Shown one piece after another: positions 1 through 5,033 of a DNA stretch of 5,782 nucleotides (positions are counted from its first letter, which is position 1; the number at the start of each line of letters is the position of its first letter). This DNA is from an uncultured Dysosmobacter sp. (GTDB taxonomy: Bacteria; Bacillota; Clostridia; Oscillospirales; Oscillospiraceae). A program made the position numbers and the translations under genes. The notes under the pieces are model-generated. The model had not been told where the DNA came from and searched no databases. It was given only the letters and a program-made list of their open reading frames with translations. The stretch spans positions 1 through 5,782 of the forward strand of contig CAKTSC010000108.1 in NCBI GenBank assembly GCA_934597465.1. Reading direction: 5' to 3'.

Positions 1-1282
1 GCAGGTCCTCCTGGGTCACGAGCTTCCGGCCCTTGCGGACGGCCCGGAGGGCGGCCTCGTTGACGAGGTTGGCAAGATCCGCGCCCACGCAGCCGGCGGT
101 GGCCAGGGCCACCTTGCGGAGGTTCACGTCCTCGGCCAGCTTGATGTTGCGGGTGTGCACCTGGAGGGTCGCGAGACGGCCCGCCAGGTTGGGCCGGTCG
201 ATGGTGATGCGCCGGTCGAAGCGGCCGGGACGGAGGAGGGCCTGATCCAGGACTTCCGGCCGGTTGGTGGCGGCCAGGAGGATGACGCCCTTGGTGGGGT
301 CGAAGCCGTCCATCTCCGCCAGGAGCTGATTCAGGGTCTGCTCCCGTTCGTCGTTGCCGCCGAAGCGGCCGGAGTCACGGGTCTTGCCGATGGTGTCGAT
401 CTCGTCGATGAAGACGATGCAGGGGGCGACCTTGGCGGCCTCCTTGAAGAGGTCACGGACGCGGGAAGCGCCCACGCCCACGAACATCTCCACAAAGTCC
501 GAGCCGGAGATGGAGAAGAAGGGGACGTTGGCCTCCCCGGCCACGGCCTTGGCGAGAAGGGTCTTGCCGGTGCCCGGAGGGCCCACCAGGAGGGCGCCCT
601 TGGGGAGCTTCGCGCCGATCTCGGTATACTTCTGGGGGTTATGGAGGAAGTCGATGATCTCGGTGAGGGACTCCTTGGCCTCGTCCTGCCCGGCCACGTC
701 CCGGAAGGTGACGCCGGTCTGCTTCTCCATGTAGACCTTGGCGTTGGCCTTGCCCACGCCGCCGATGCCGCCGATACCGCCCATGCCGCCCTTCTTGGCG
801 GCCCAGCGCCAGAAGAGGGAGAACATCAGCATGATGATGAGGAAGGGCAGGATATAGCTGATGAGGAAGGCCATGGTGGTGGACATGGGGGGCTTATAGG
901 GCCCGGCGGTAAATTCCACGCCGTGCTCCGCCAGGAACTCCGCCAGGTTGGGGTTGCTGACGGGGACGATGTAGAACTCCTTCCCGGTGAAGGTCTTGCC
1001 GTCGTCACCGGTATAGGTATAGTCCTCCTTGGTGGTGAGGCGCAGGAGCTGGGAGTCCGAGTCCAGGCGGACGGACTGGGCCTTGCCCTCCTCCACCAGG
1101 GTGAGGAAGGTGGAGTAGGGGATCTCCGTGGAGGCGGCAGTGCCGGTCTTGCTGTTGATATAGAGCCCGGCATAGCGGAGCACCAGCGTCAGCAGCAGGG
1201 CCCAGGCCACCAGGCGCAGTGCGCCCTGGAGGTTTTTGTTGCCCTTGTTGTTTTGGTCGTTGCGCTTGTCGTTCTGATTCAT
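1..1282 (-). CDS. ftsH: ATP-dependent zinc metalloprotease FtsH (N-terminal 427 residues, truncated by the window edge)
   Basis: FtsH is a membrane-anchored hexameric AAA+ protease that extracts and degrades misfolded membrane proteins and some cytosolic regulators. I translated the reverse strand from the ATG at 1282-1280 and found no stop up to position 2 (427 codons). Visible parts in order: an Asn/Lys-rich start; a first membrane segment at about 19-41; an extracytoplasmic domain at about 45-133; a second membrane segment at about 135-160; a Gly-rich linker ([11 protein letters not shown], 165-175); and the AAA+ module. The AAA+ module has Walker A GPPGTGKT (234-241), the pore loop [11 protein letters not shown] (263-273), Walker B IVFIDEID (289-296), and the SRH with ATNRP (338-342) and arginine-finger region RPGRFDR (351-357). 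The sequence breaks off in the AAA lid ([11 protein letters not shown]), so the HEXXH zinc site lies outside the window. The start is supported by GGAAAGGAG about 10 nt upstream on the same strand. The gene is divergent from rlmB. Nothing suggests it is damaged. Confidence 0.97.
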   Translation of the reverse strand, partial: MNQNDKRNDQNNKGNKNLQGALRLVAWALLLTLVLRYAGLYINSKTGTAASTEIPYSTFLTLVEEGKAQSVRLDSDSQLLRLTTKEDYTYTGDDGKTFTGKEFYIVPVSNPNLAEFLAEHGVEFTAGPYKPPMSTTMAFLISYILPFLIIMLMFSLFWRWAAKKGGMGGIGGIGGVGKANAKVYMEKQTGVTFRDVAGQDEAKESLTEIIDFLHNPQKYTEIGAKLPKGALLVGPPGTGKTLLAKAVAGEANVPFFSISGSDFVEMFVGVGASRVRDLFKEAAKVAPCIVFIDEIDTIGKTRDSGRFGGNDEREQTLNQLLAEMDGFDPTKGVILLAATNRPEVLDQALLRPGRFDRRITIDRPNLAGRLATLQVHTRNIKLAEDVNLRKVALATAGCVGADLANLVNEAALRAVRKGRKLVTQEDL

Positions 1283-1292
1283 CCGAGGGTAT

Positions 1293-1333
1293 CTCCTTTC
1301 CGCGGGGGAAGGGCCGGGATGTCCGGCCGGAAA
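1293..1333 (-). promoter_or_regulatory. ftsH leader: ribosome binding site with adjoining hairpin
   Basis: Read on the minus strand, the leader has a 6-bp inverted repeat GGCCGG/CCGGCC (1328-1323 with 1317-1312, five-base loop). It is enclosed by an overlapping alternative pair TTTCCG (1333-1328) and CGGAAA (1302-1297). The AGGAG core of the ribosome binding site (1297-1293) directly follows the outer arm, 10 nt before the ATG. The stem borders the AGGAG core without covering it, so translational control is possible but weakly supported. Confidence 0.4.
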
Positions 1334-1364
1334 CGGTATCGCCAGGATACAAATTTTCTAGGTT

Positions 1365-1393
1365 ATCATACCACGGAACGGCGGCACAAACAA
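1365..1393 (-). promoter_or_regulatory. Probable sigma-A promoter of ftsH
   Basis: On the minus strand a -10 box TATGAT (1370-1365, 5 of 6 consensus) lies exactly 17 nt downstream of TTGTTT (1393-1388, matching TTG of the -35 consensus). Transcription would start near 1358 and give a leader of about 75 nt before the ftsH start codon. I saw no CIRCE element or CtsR-type heptad repeat near it, so heat-shock control by HrcA or CtsR is not indicated. Confidence 0.65.
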
Positions 1394-1454
1394 GGACGGG
1401 CCGTGGATTTTTGATAAATTTTCTGTGAATCTTCTTTCCTATCTCCCCGGGCTA

Positions 1455-1463
1455 TGGTATACT
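1455..1463 (+). promoter_or_regulatory. Probable extended -10 promoter of rlmB
   Basis: TATACT (1458-1463) is preceded by TG one base upstream (1455-1456), forming an extended -10 element (TGGTATACT). No good -35 box lies at 16-18 bp; the 17-bp position holds TTTCCT, a poor match. Extended -10 promoters often do without a -35 box. The start site would be near 1470, giving a leader of about 47 nt. The element overlaps the ATG at 1454, which argues against that codon being the rlmB start. Confidence 0.55.
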
Positions 1464-1483
1464 TTACGGAAATGACCGATTCC

Positions 1484-1510
1484 GCGGGAGGCTCTCCCGC
1501 TTTTGGGAGG
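1484..1510 (+). promoter_or_regulatory. rlmB leader hairpin and ribosome binding site
   Basis: GCGGGAG (1484-1490) and CTCCCGC (1494-1500) form a perfect 7-bp stem with a three-base loop, followed by TTTT and then the ribosome binding site GGGAGG (1505-1510), six bases before the ATG at 1517. The right arm CTCCC (1494-1498) is also complementary to GGGAG of the ribosome binding site (1505-1509). Two mutually exclusive hairpins are therefore possible, one exposing and one hiding the site. The site decides the start at 1517. Any switching is inference. Confidence 0.5.
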
Positions 1511-1516
1511 ACATCC

Positions 1517-2287
1517 ATGGACAACGAGAGAAAGAACGCCCTGACGGCGGAGGCCGACGGCATGATCGAGGGCCGCAACGCCGTCATTGAGGCGCTGCGG
1601 GCCGGAACGGCCATCGACAAAATCTATCTCCAGAAGGGCGAGACCGACAAGACCCTGGGGCACATCGCCTCCCGGGCACGGGCCGCCGGGACGGTGGTGG
1701 TGGAGGCCGACCGCCGCAAGCTGGACGCCATGAGCCGCACCCACGCCCACCAGGGCGTCATCGCCCTGGCAAGCGTGCGGGAGTATGTGAGCGTTGCGAG
1801 CATCCTGGACGCGGCGCGGGAGAAGGGAGAGGCCCCGCTCCTTGTGGTCTGCGACGAGATCTCCGACCCCCACAACCTGGGGGCCATCATCCGCACCGCC
1901 TACTGCGCCGGGGCCCACGGGGTCATCATCCCCAAGCGCCGCAGCGCGGGGCTCACGTCCGTGGTGGCGAAGACCTCCGCCGGGGCGGTGAGCTATCTGC
2001 CGGTGGCGCGGGTGCCCAACCTCCCGGCCCTTCTGAAGGAGCTGAAGGAGCAGGGCGTCTGGGTCTTCGGCACCGCCGCAGGCGGCACCACCGACCTCTA
2101 CCATGCGGATCTCAAGGGCCCCGCCGCCATCGTCATCGGCAGCGAGGGCGAGGGCATGAGCCGTCTTGTGGAGGAGAACTGCGACTTCCTCGTCAGCATT
2201 CCCATGAAGGGCGGGCTCAATTCCCTGAACGCCAGCGCCGCCGCCGCCATCCTTCTCTATGAGGCCGTGCGGCAGCGGATGGGCTGA
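1517..2287 (+). CDS. rlmB: 23S rRNA (guanosine-2'-O-)-methyltransferase RlmB (TrmH/SPOUT family)
   Basis: This family transfers a methyl group from S-adenosylmethionine to a ribose 2'-OH of RNA; RlmB acts on G2251 (E. coli numbering) in the 23S rRNA peptidyl-transferase centre. The 256-residue protein has the usual RlmB length. An N-terminal substrate-binding domain (about 16-90) begins with IEGRNAVIEAL (17-27), the typical family opening. The SPOUT knotted domain (about 105-256) carries all three motifs: motif 1 DPHNLGAIIRTA (117-128) with the conserved Asn120 and Arg126; motif 2 IVIGSEGEGM (205-214); and motif 3 IPMKGGLNSLNAS (228-240) with the catalytic-pocket SLN. The upstream in-frame ATG at 1454 is rejected because GGGAGG lies six bases before 1517 and the promoter -10 overlaps 1454. 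In B. subtilis the homologue (YacO) sits with cysS and mrnC; those neighbours are not seen here. A paralogous TrmH-family enzyme with another rRNA target cannot be fully excluded. Confidence 0.93.
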   Translation: MDNERKNALTAEADGMIEGRNAVIEALRAGTAIDKIYLQKGETDKTLGHIASRARAAGTVVVEADRRKLDAMSRTHAHQGVIALASVREYVSVASILDAAREKGEAPLLVVCDEISDPHNLGAIIRTAYCAGAHGVIIPKRRSAGLTSVVAKTSAGAVSYLPVARVPNLPALLKELKEQGVWVFGTAAGGTTDLYHADLKGPAAIVIGSEGEGMSRLVEENCDFLVSIPMKGGLNSLNASAAAAILLYEAVRQRMG

Positions 2288-2423
2288 GGACTTCGCGGAA
2301 GATTTTACGATTCGCGCGGGGCGTCAGGAACGTCCCGACAGAGGGGAGCGGGGAGCCGCCGGGTTTCCGGCGGCGCTCGGGTCTCCCATAGGATCCACCC
2401 CGGAGGGGCGGGAAGGAGCGGCT
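2288..2423 (+). other. Structured GC-rich spacer between rlmB and the membrane protein gene
   Basis: This 136-nt spacer has no gene. It holds GGGGCGT/ACGTCCC (2318-2324 with 2330-2336, one G-U pair) and the perfect 8-bp stem GCCGCCGG/CCGGCGGC (2355-2362 with 2367-2374, four-base loop). A small CCCC/GGGG stem (2398-2408) precedes the ribosome binding site AAGGAG (2413-2418), five bases before the ATG at 2424. None of the stems has a T-run, so they do not look like intrinsic terminators. I see only a very weak -10 (TACGAT, 2306-2311) and no T-box sequence. Read-through from rlmB is the simplest interpretation. Confidence 0.45.
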
Positions 2424-4694
2424 ATGGCATCCAGGCAGGACAAAACTTCATACGACGCCCTGCTGCGGGAGGCCAAGGCCATGACGGAGGATCTGGATCT
2501 CACCCAGGAGGAGGACTACTCCCTGGAGGAGATCCTGGCGGAGTACGGCGGCGGCCGGGAGCGGAAGATCCTGGAGGACGTGGAGCGGGAGGCCGCCAGG
2601 GCTTCCGGGGAAGCGCCGCCGGAGCCGTCCCCGGCGAGGGAGGCCCCCCCTCCGGAGGAGGCCGCGCCGGATCCCGACGAGACGAAGCGCTTCCGGATCC
2701 CGGAAGTCCCCAAGGCCCCGGTGGAGGACGCTCCCCCGGCGGAGCCCGTCCGGGAGCGGGAACCGGAACCCGAGCCCAAGCCCGAGCCCGAGCCCAAGCC
2801 GGAGCGAAAGGTGCGGCCCTTCCGCCGCCCCCGGGAGGAGGACGCGAAGCCGTCCCGTGACGAGAGCCCCTTCCCCCCGCCGCCCCAGCCCGTCTCCATG
2901 GAGGAGGTGGTGCAGCGGACGGTGGCCGCCGTGATGGAGGAGGAAGGCGAGCCGGAGCTGCTGCCGGAGCGCCGGCGGCGCCGGGGCCTCTTCTCCCGCC
3001 GTCCGCTGGAGGACACCGAGAGCCTCTATCCCCCGGAACCGGAGCCCGAGCCCGAGCCGGAGGAGGAGCCCATTGGCCCCGAACCGGAGATGGAGGCGGA
3101 GGCTTCCCGGCAGGAGACCCTCTACCGGCGGCGCAGCGCCCCCCTGGGCTGGGCCCTTCTCCTGAGCCTTGCGCTGCTGGCCCCGCACGTGGCGGAGGAT
3201 CAGGGCTTCGCCATCCCCTATTGGAGCGACGGGCGCATCCACAGCGCCGCGGAGCTGGGGGTGCTGCTGCTTGTGATGCTCCTTTGCCGGAGCGTCATCG
3301 CCAAGGGCTTCCGGCTGCTGGCGCGCAGGCGCTTTTCCGGGGAGCTGATGCTGAGTCTCTCCGCCTTCGTGAGCCTGGCGGACGGGGCGGCGGGCTTCCT
3401 GCTGCCGGGCCGCAGCGCCGCCGACGGCTACGCCATGGTGGCCTGCGCGGGCCTTACCGCGGCCCTCTGGGGCTGCGTCCGGGAAAGCCGGGGCTGGTAC
3501 GACACCTTCCGCACCGCCGCCAGGACGGACGAGCCCCCCTACCTTGTCACCGAGACCCCCCAGGGCGCCTGCAAGCAGAAGGGCAGCCTGCCGGGCTTCT
3601 ACACCGCCGCCGTCCGGGATGACCTGCCCCTGCTCTGGTGCACGGCCATCCTGCCGGTGATCTTCGTGGGCACCGTGGTCTTCGCGGGGCTCTCCTCCTT
3701 CGGGCAGGGGCGGGGGCAGGACTTCCTGCTCTGCTGGTCGGCCATCCTGACGGCGGCGTCCCCCTTGGCGCTGCCCCTGTGCTTCCCCCTGCCCTTCTCC
3801 GCCCTGGCCCGGACGCTGCACCGCAGCGGCAGCGCCGTGGCGGGCTGGCTGGGGGCGGAGCGGATCAGCGCCCGGCGGAGCATGATCCTGACGGACGCGG
3901 ATCTCTTCCCCCCGGGTACCGTGCGGCTCAACGGCATCAAGGTCTTCGCCACCACCCTGCCGGACGCCGCCGCCTACGCCGCCGCCCTGGCGGAGGCCAG
4001 CGGCAGCGGCCTGGCCCGGCTCTTCGAGGGCCTGGCCCGCAGTGAGGGCGCTCCCAGCCTCACCGCCCAGGATTTCAGCTTTTACGAGGAGGGCGGCTGG
4101 GCCGGAACCATCCGGGGCGAGAGCGTGCTGCTGGGCAGCGCGGCCTTCCTGCGGAAGATGGACGTGCGCCTGCCGGCCTCCCTGAACCTGAAGACCGGGC
4201 TCTTCCTCTCCGTTGACCGGGAGCTGGCGGCGGTCTTCGCCGTGAAGTACCTCCCCGGGGAGAGCGTGGACTGGGCGCTGCGGATGCTGCGCCGGGGCCG
4301 GGTGACCCCCATCCTGGCGTCCCGGGACATGAACATCACCCCCGCCCTGCTGCAGCGGAAGTTCGACCGCAAGGTAAAGGTGGAGTATCCGCCCCTGGCC
4401 GCCCGGGTGGCCCTCTCCGAGCAGGAGGGGGGCCGGGGACTGCCCCGGGCCATCCTGCTGCGTGAGGGGCTCCTCCCCTTCGCCGAGACGGTGACGGGGA
4501 GCCGCCGCCTCTGCTCCGCCGCCCGGAGATCCACGGTGCTGGGGCTCCTCAGCTCCGCCGCCGGGGCGCTCCTTGCCTACTACCTCTGCATGAACGCCAG
4601 CTTCTCCCTGATGGGCCCTGTCACCATGCTGGTCTTCCTGCTGCTGTGGCTGCTGGCGGTGCTGCTGCTGACGGCTCGGGTGGGCCGGGGCTGA
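2424..4694 (+). CDS. Degenerate P1B-type ATPase-like membrane protein with a Pro/Glu-rich N-terminal extension (probable pseudo-ATPase)
   Basis: I do not recognise a named gene. The 756-residue protein has a 238-residue charged, Pro/Glu-rich and probably disordered N-terminus with a short acidic helix-like start (YSLEEILAEYG, 32-42), then about eight membrane segments: near 240-256, 275-293, 308-327, 334-352, 402-424, 433-458, 704-724 and 730-750. The 4+2+2 layout, with cytosolic loops after segments 4 and 6, is that of P1B heavy-metal ATPases. Segment 6 has SPLALPL (446-452) where pumps have CPCALGL, and MILTDADLF (487-495) sits where they have the phosphorylated DKTGT. LLGSAAFL (569-576) and LAAVFAVKYLPG (601-612) resemble the N- and P-domains. 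Catalytic parts are lost: there is no TGE in the roughly 50-residue A-domain loop, no HP motif, ASRDMN replaces TGDN, and the GDGxND segment is absent. It is therefore unlikely to pump by the usual phosphoenzyme cycle; role unknown. The start is chosen from AAGGAG five bases upstream; the open frame reaches back to 2259 but overlaps rlmB. Homology is inferred from motif register and topology only. Confidence 0.75.
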   Translation: MASRQDKTSYDALLREAKAMTEDLDLTQEEDYSLEEILAEYGGGRERKILEDVEREAARASGEAPPEPSPAREAPPPEEAAPDPDETKRFRIPEVPKAPVEDAPPAEPVREREPEPEPKPEPEPKPERKVRPFRRPREEDAKPSRDESPFPPPPQPVSMEEVVQRTVAAVMEEEGEPELLPERRRRRGLFSRRPLEDTESLYPPEPEPEPEPEEEPIGPEPEMEAEASRQETLYRRRSAPLGWALLLSLALLAPHVAEDQGFAIPYWSDGRIHSAAELGVLLLVMLLCRSVIAKGFRLLARRRFSGELMLSLSAFVSLADGAAGFLLPGRSAADGYAMVACAGLTAALWGCVRESRGWYDTFRTAARTDEPPYLVTETPQGACKQKGSLPGFYTAAVRDDLPLLWCTAILPVIFVGTVVFAGLSSFGQGRGQDFLLCWSAILTAASPLALPLCFPLPFSALARTLHRSGSAVAGWLGAERISARRSMILTDADLFPPGTVRLNGIKVFATTLPDAAAYAAALAEASGSGLARLFEGLARSEGAPSLTAQDFSFYEEGGWAGTIRGESVLLGSAAFLRKMDVRLPASLNLKTGLFLSVDRELAAVFAVKYLPGESVDWALRMLRRGRVTPILASRDMNITPALLQRKFDRKVKVEYPPLAARVALSEQEGGRGLPRAILLREGLLPFAETVTGSRRLCSAARRSTVLGLLSSAAGALLAYYLCMNASFSLMGPVTMLVFLLLWLLAVLLLTARVGRG
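2763..2804 (+). repeat. In-frame Pro-Glu-Pro-Lys repeat in the membrane protein gene
   Basis: Residues 114-127 are two near-perfect copies of the six-residue unit PEPEPK followed by PE, encoded by tandem GAGCCC/AAGCCC hexamers. The tract lies in the cytosolic extension before the first membrane segment. Such tracts form extended rigid spacers and readily change length by replication slippage. Confidence 0.8.
3033..3068 (+). repeat. Second in-frame Pro-Glu repeat tract
   Basis: Residues 204-215 read PEPEPEPEPEEE, encoded by alternating proline and GAG/GAA codons. The tract lies about 25 residues before the first membrane segment, after the basic stretch ERRRRRGLFSRR (182-193). The first and second tracts together bracket a short helix-like segment (SMEEVVQRTVAAVMEEE, 158-174). 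Confidence 0.75.
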
Positions 4695-4728
4695 GCGCTT
4701 CCCCGCGAAGCCTTCCCTCTTTTCCAGC

Positions 4729-4768
4729 GGGCCGCCGGAGACACTCCGGCGGCCCTTCCCTTTCCCCC
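4729..4768 (+). terminator. Intrinsic terminator after the membrane protein gene
   Basis: GGGCCGCCGGAG (4729-4740) and CTCCGGCGGCCC (4744-4755) form a perfect 12-bp stem with a three-base loop (ACA), starting 34 nt after the stop codon. It is followed by a pyrimidine-rich tail (TTCCCTTTCCCCC) rather than a clean T-run. The stem is very strong, so this probably ends transcription from rlmB and the membrane protein gene, perhaps incompletely. Confidence 0.75.
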
Positions 4769-4793
4769 GCGCGGCCCGGCTCCGCCCCCGGAA

Positions 4794-4845
4794 GGCCCCC
4801 GTTTTCCCGGTGCTTTCGCCGCCGGGAGCGGGGGTCTTTTATTCA
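4794..4845 (+). terminator. Second, back-up intrinsic terminator
   Basis: GGCCCCCG (4794-4801) pairs with CGGGGGTC (4829-4836, one G-U). Inside it CCCGG (4806-4810) pairs with CCGGG (4822-4826), with a TTTT/AG internal loop between the two helices. The structure is followed by TTTTATT (4837-4843). The T-rich tail makes this a plausible second terminator, which would catch read-through from the first and insulate the EF-G-like gene. Confidence 0.55.
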
Positions 4846-4911
4846 CTTACCACAATTTTGAAAGCTTTTTTTGCCTTCCTGCCAAAAATGTGGGCTTTGC
4901 CAAAATTTTTG

Positions 4912-4940
4912 TTGTATTGCCTGCCGGAAAGTTATATAAT
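4912..4940 (+). promoter_or_regulatory. Sigma-A-type promoter of the EF-G-like gene
   Basis: A consensus -10 box TATAAT (4935-4940) lies exactly 17 bp after TTGTAT (4912-4917). The DNA upstream (4841-4911) is strikingly AT-rich for this genome and includes T7 (4866-4872), A5 (4884-4888) and AAAATTTTT (4902-4910), which suit an UP element or curved DNA. TGCCAAAA occurs twice there (4880-4887 and 4898-4905). Transcription should start near 4947, giving a leader of nearly 90 nt. No gene is seen in 4695-5033. Confidence 0.8.
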
Positions 4941-4957
4941 TTTATCCGTTAGGCAAT
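4916..4957. promoter_or_regulatory. 42-bp interrupted palindrome centred on the -10 box (candidate operator)
   Basis: ATTGCCT (4916-4922) is perfectly inverted as AGGCAAT (4951-4957). With the same centre (between 4936 and 4937), CGGA (4925-4928) is inverted as TCCG (4945-4948). Thus 11 of 13 outer positions are symmetric, with the mismatched pairs being GC against TT. The palindrome spans the end of the -35, the whole -10 and the likely start site, so a dimeric or tetrameric repressor bound here would block the promoter. No known operator was recognised. Confidence 0.55.
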
Positions 4958-4964
4958 CTCATCC

Positions 4965-5009
4965 GCTGACGGGCCCCTCTCCGGGCGTGCCTGCGGCCCG
5001 TGCGGCAGC
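4965..5009 (+). promoter_or_regulatory. Leader hairpin of the EF-G-like mRNA
   Basis: ACGGGCC (4969-4975) pairs with GGCCCGT (4995-5001). An outer helix GCTG (4965-4968) with CAGC (5006-5009) forms if four bases (GCGG) bulge out on the 3' side. The stem ends nine bases before the ribosome binding site AAGGAG (5018-5023), leaving that site free in this fold. No riboswitch class is recognisable. Confidence 0.4.
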
Positions 5010-5033
5010 ATCAACATAAGGAGTGTAACGACA

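Noticed and set aside
155..1414. 419-codon open frame on the plus strand
   Set aside because: It lies antisense to ftsH, has a composition typical of GC-rich shadow frames (Gly/Leu/Glu/Asp-rich, no domain), and reads across the ftsH promoter. The minus strand encodes unmistakable FtsH.
1454..1516. Upstream ATG extending rlmB by 21 residues
   Set aside because: The codon overlaps the probable -10 box and lies upstream of the likely transcript start. It lacks a ribosome binding site, whereas 1517 has GGGAGG at ideal spacing.
1283..1516. HrcA (CIRCE) or CtsR operator upstream of ftsH
   Set aside because: I looked for the CIRCE inverted repeat and the CtsR heptad repeat and found neither.
1439..2104. 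221-codon open frame on the minus strand
   Set aside because: It is antisense to rlmB, which has all three SPOUT motifs; no recognisable domain is seen in the opposite frame.
2259..2423. Upstream start for the membrane protein, overlapping the end of rlmB
   Set aside because: No ribosome binding site is seen, the added residues are arbitrary and Gly/Arg-rich, and AAGGAG stands directly before the ATG at 2424.
2288..2423. T-box or other known riboswitch in the spacer
   Set aside because: There is no T-box consensus, no T-run terminator and no recognisable aptamer core; only simple stems are present.
2448..3821. 457-codon open frame on the minus strand
   Set aside because: It is a GC-rich shadow of the membrane protein gene, full of Gly/Arg/Gln low complexity and with no ribosome binding site or motif. 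The plus-strand frame has membrane segments and a good start.
4646..4861. 71-codon plus-strand frame spanning the terminators
   Set aside because: It overlaps the end of the membrane protein gene and both terminator stems, and no ribosome binding site or meaningful sequence is seen.
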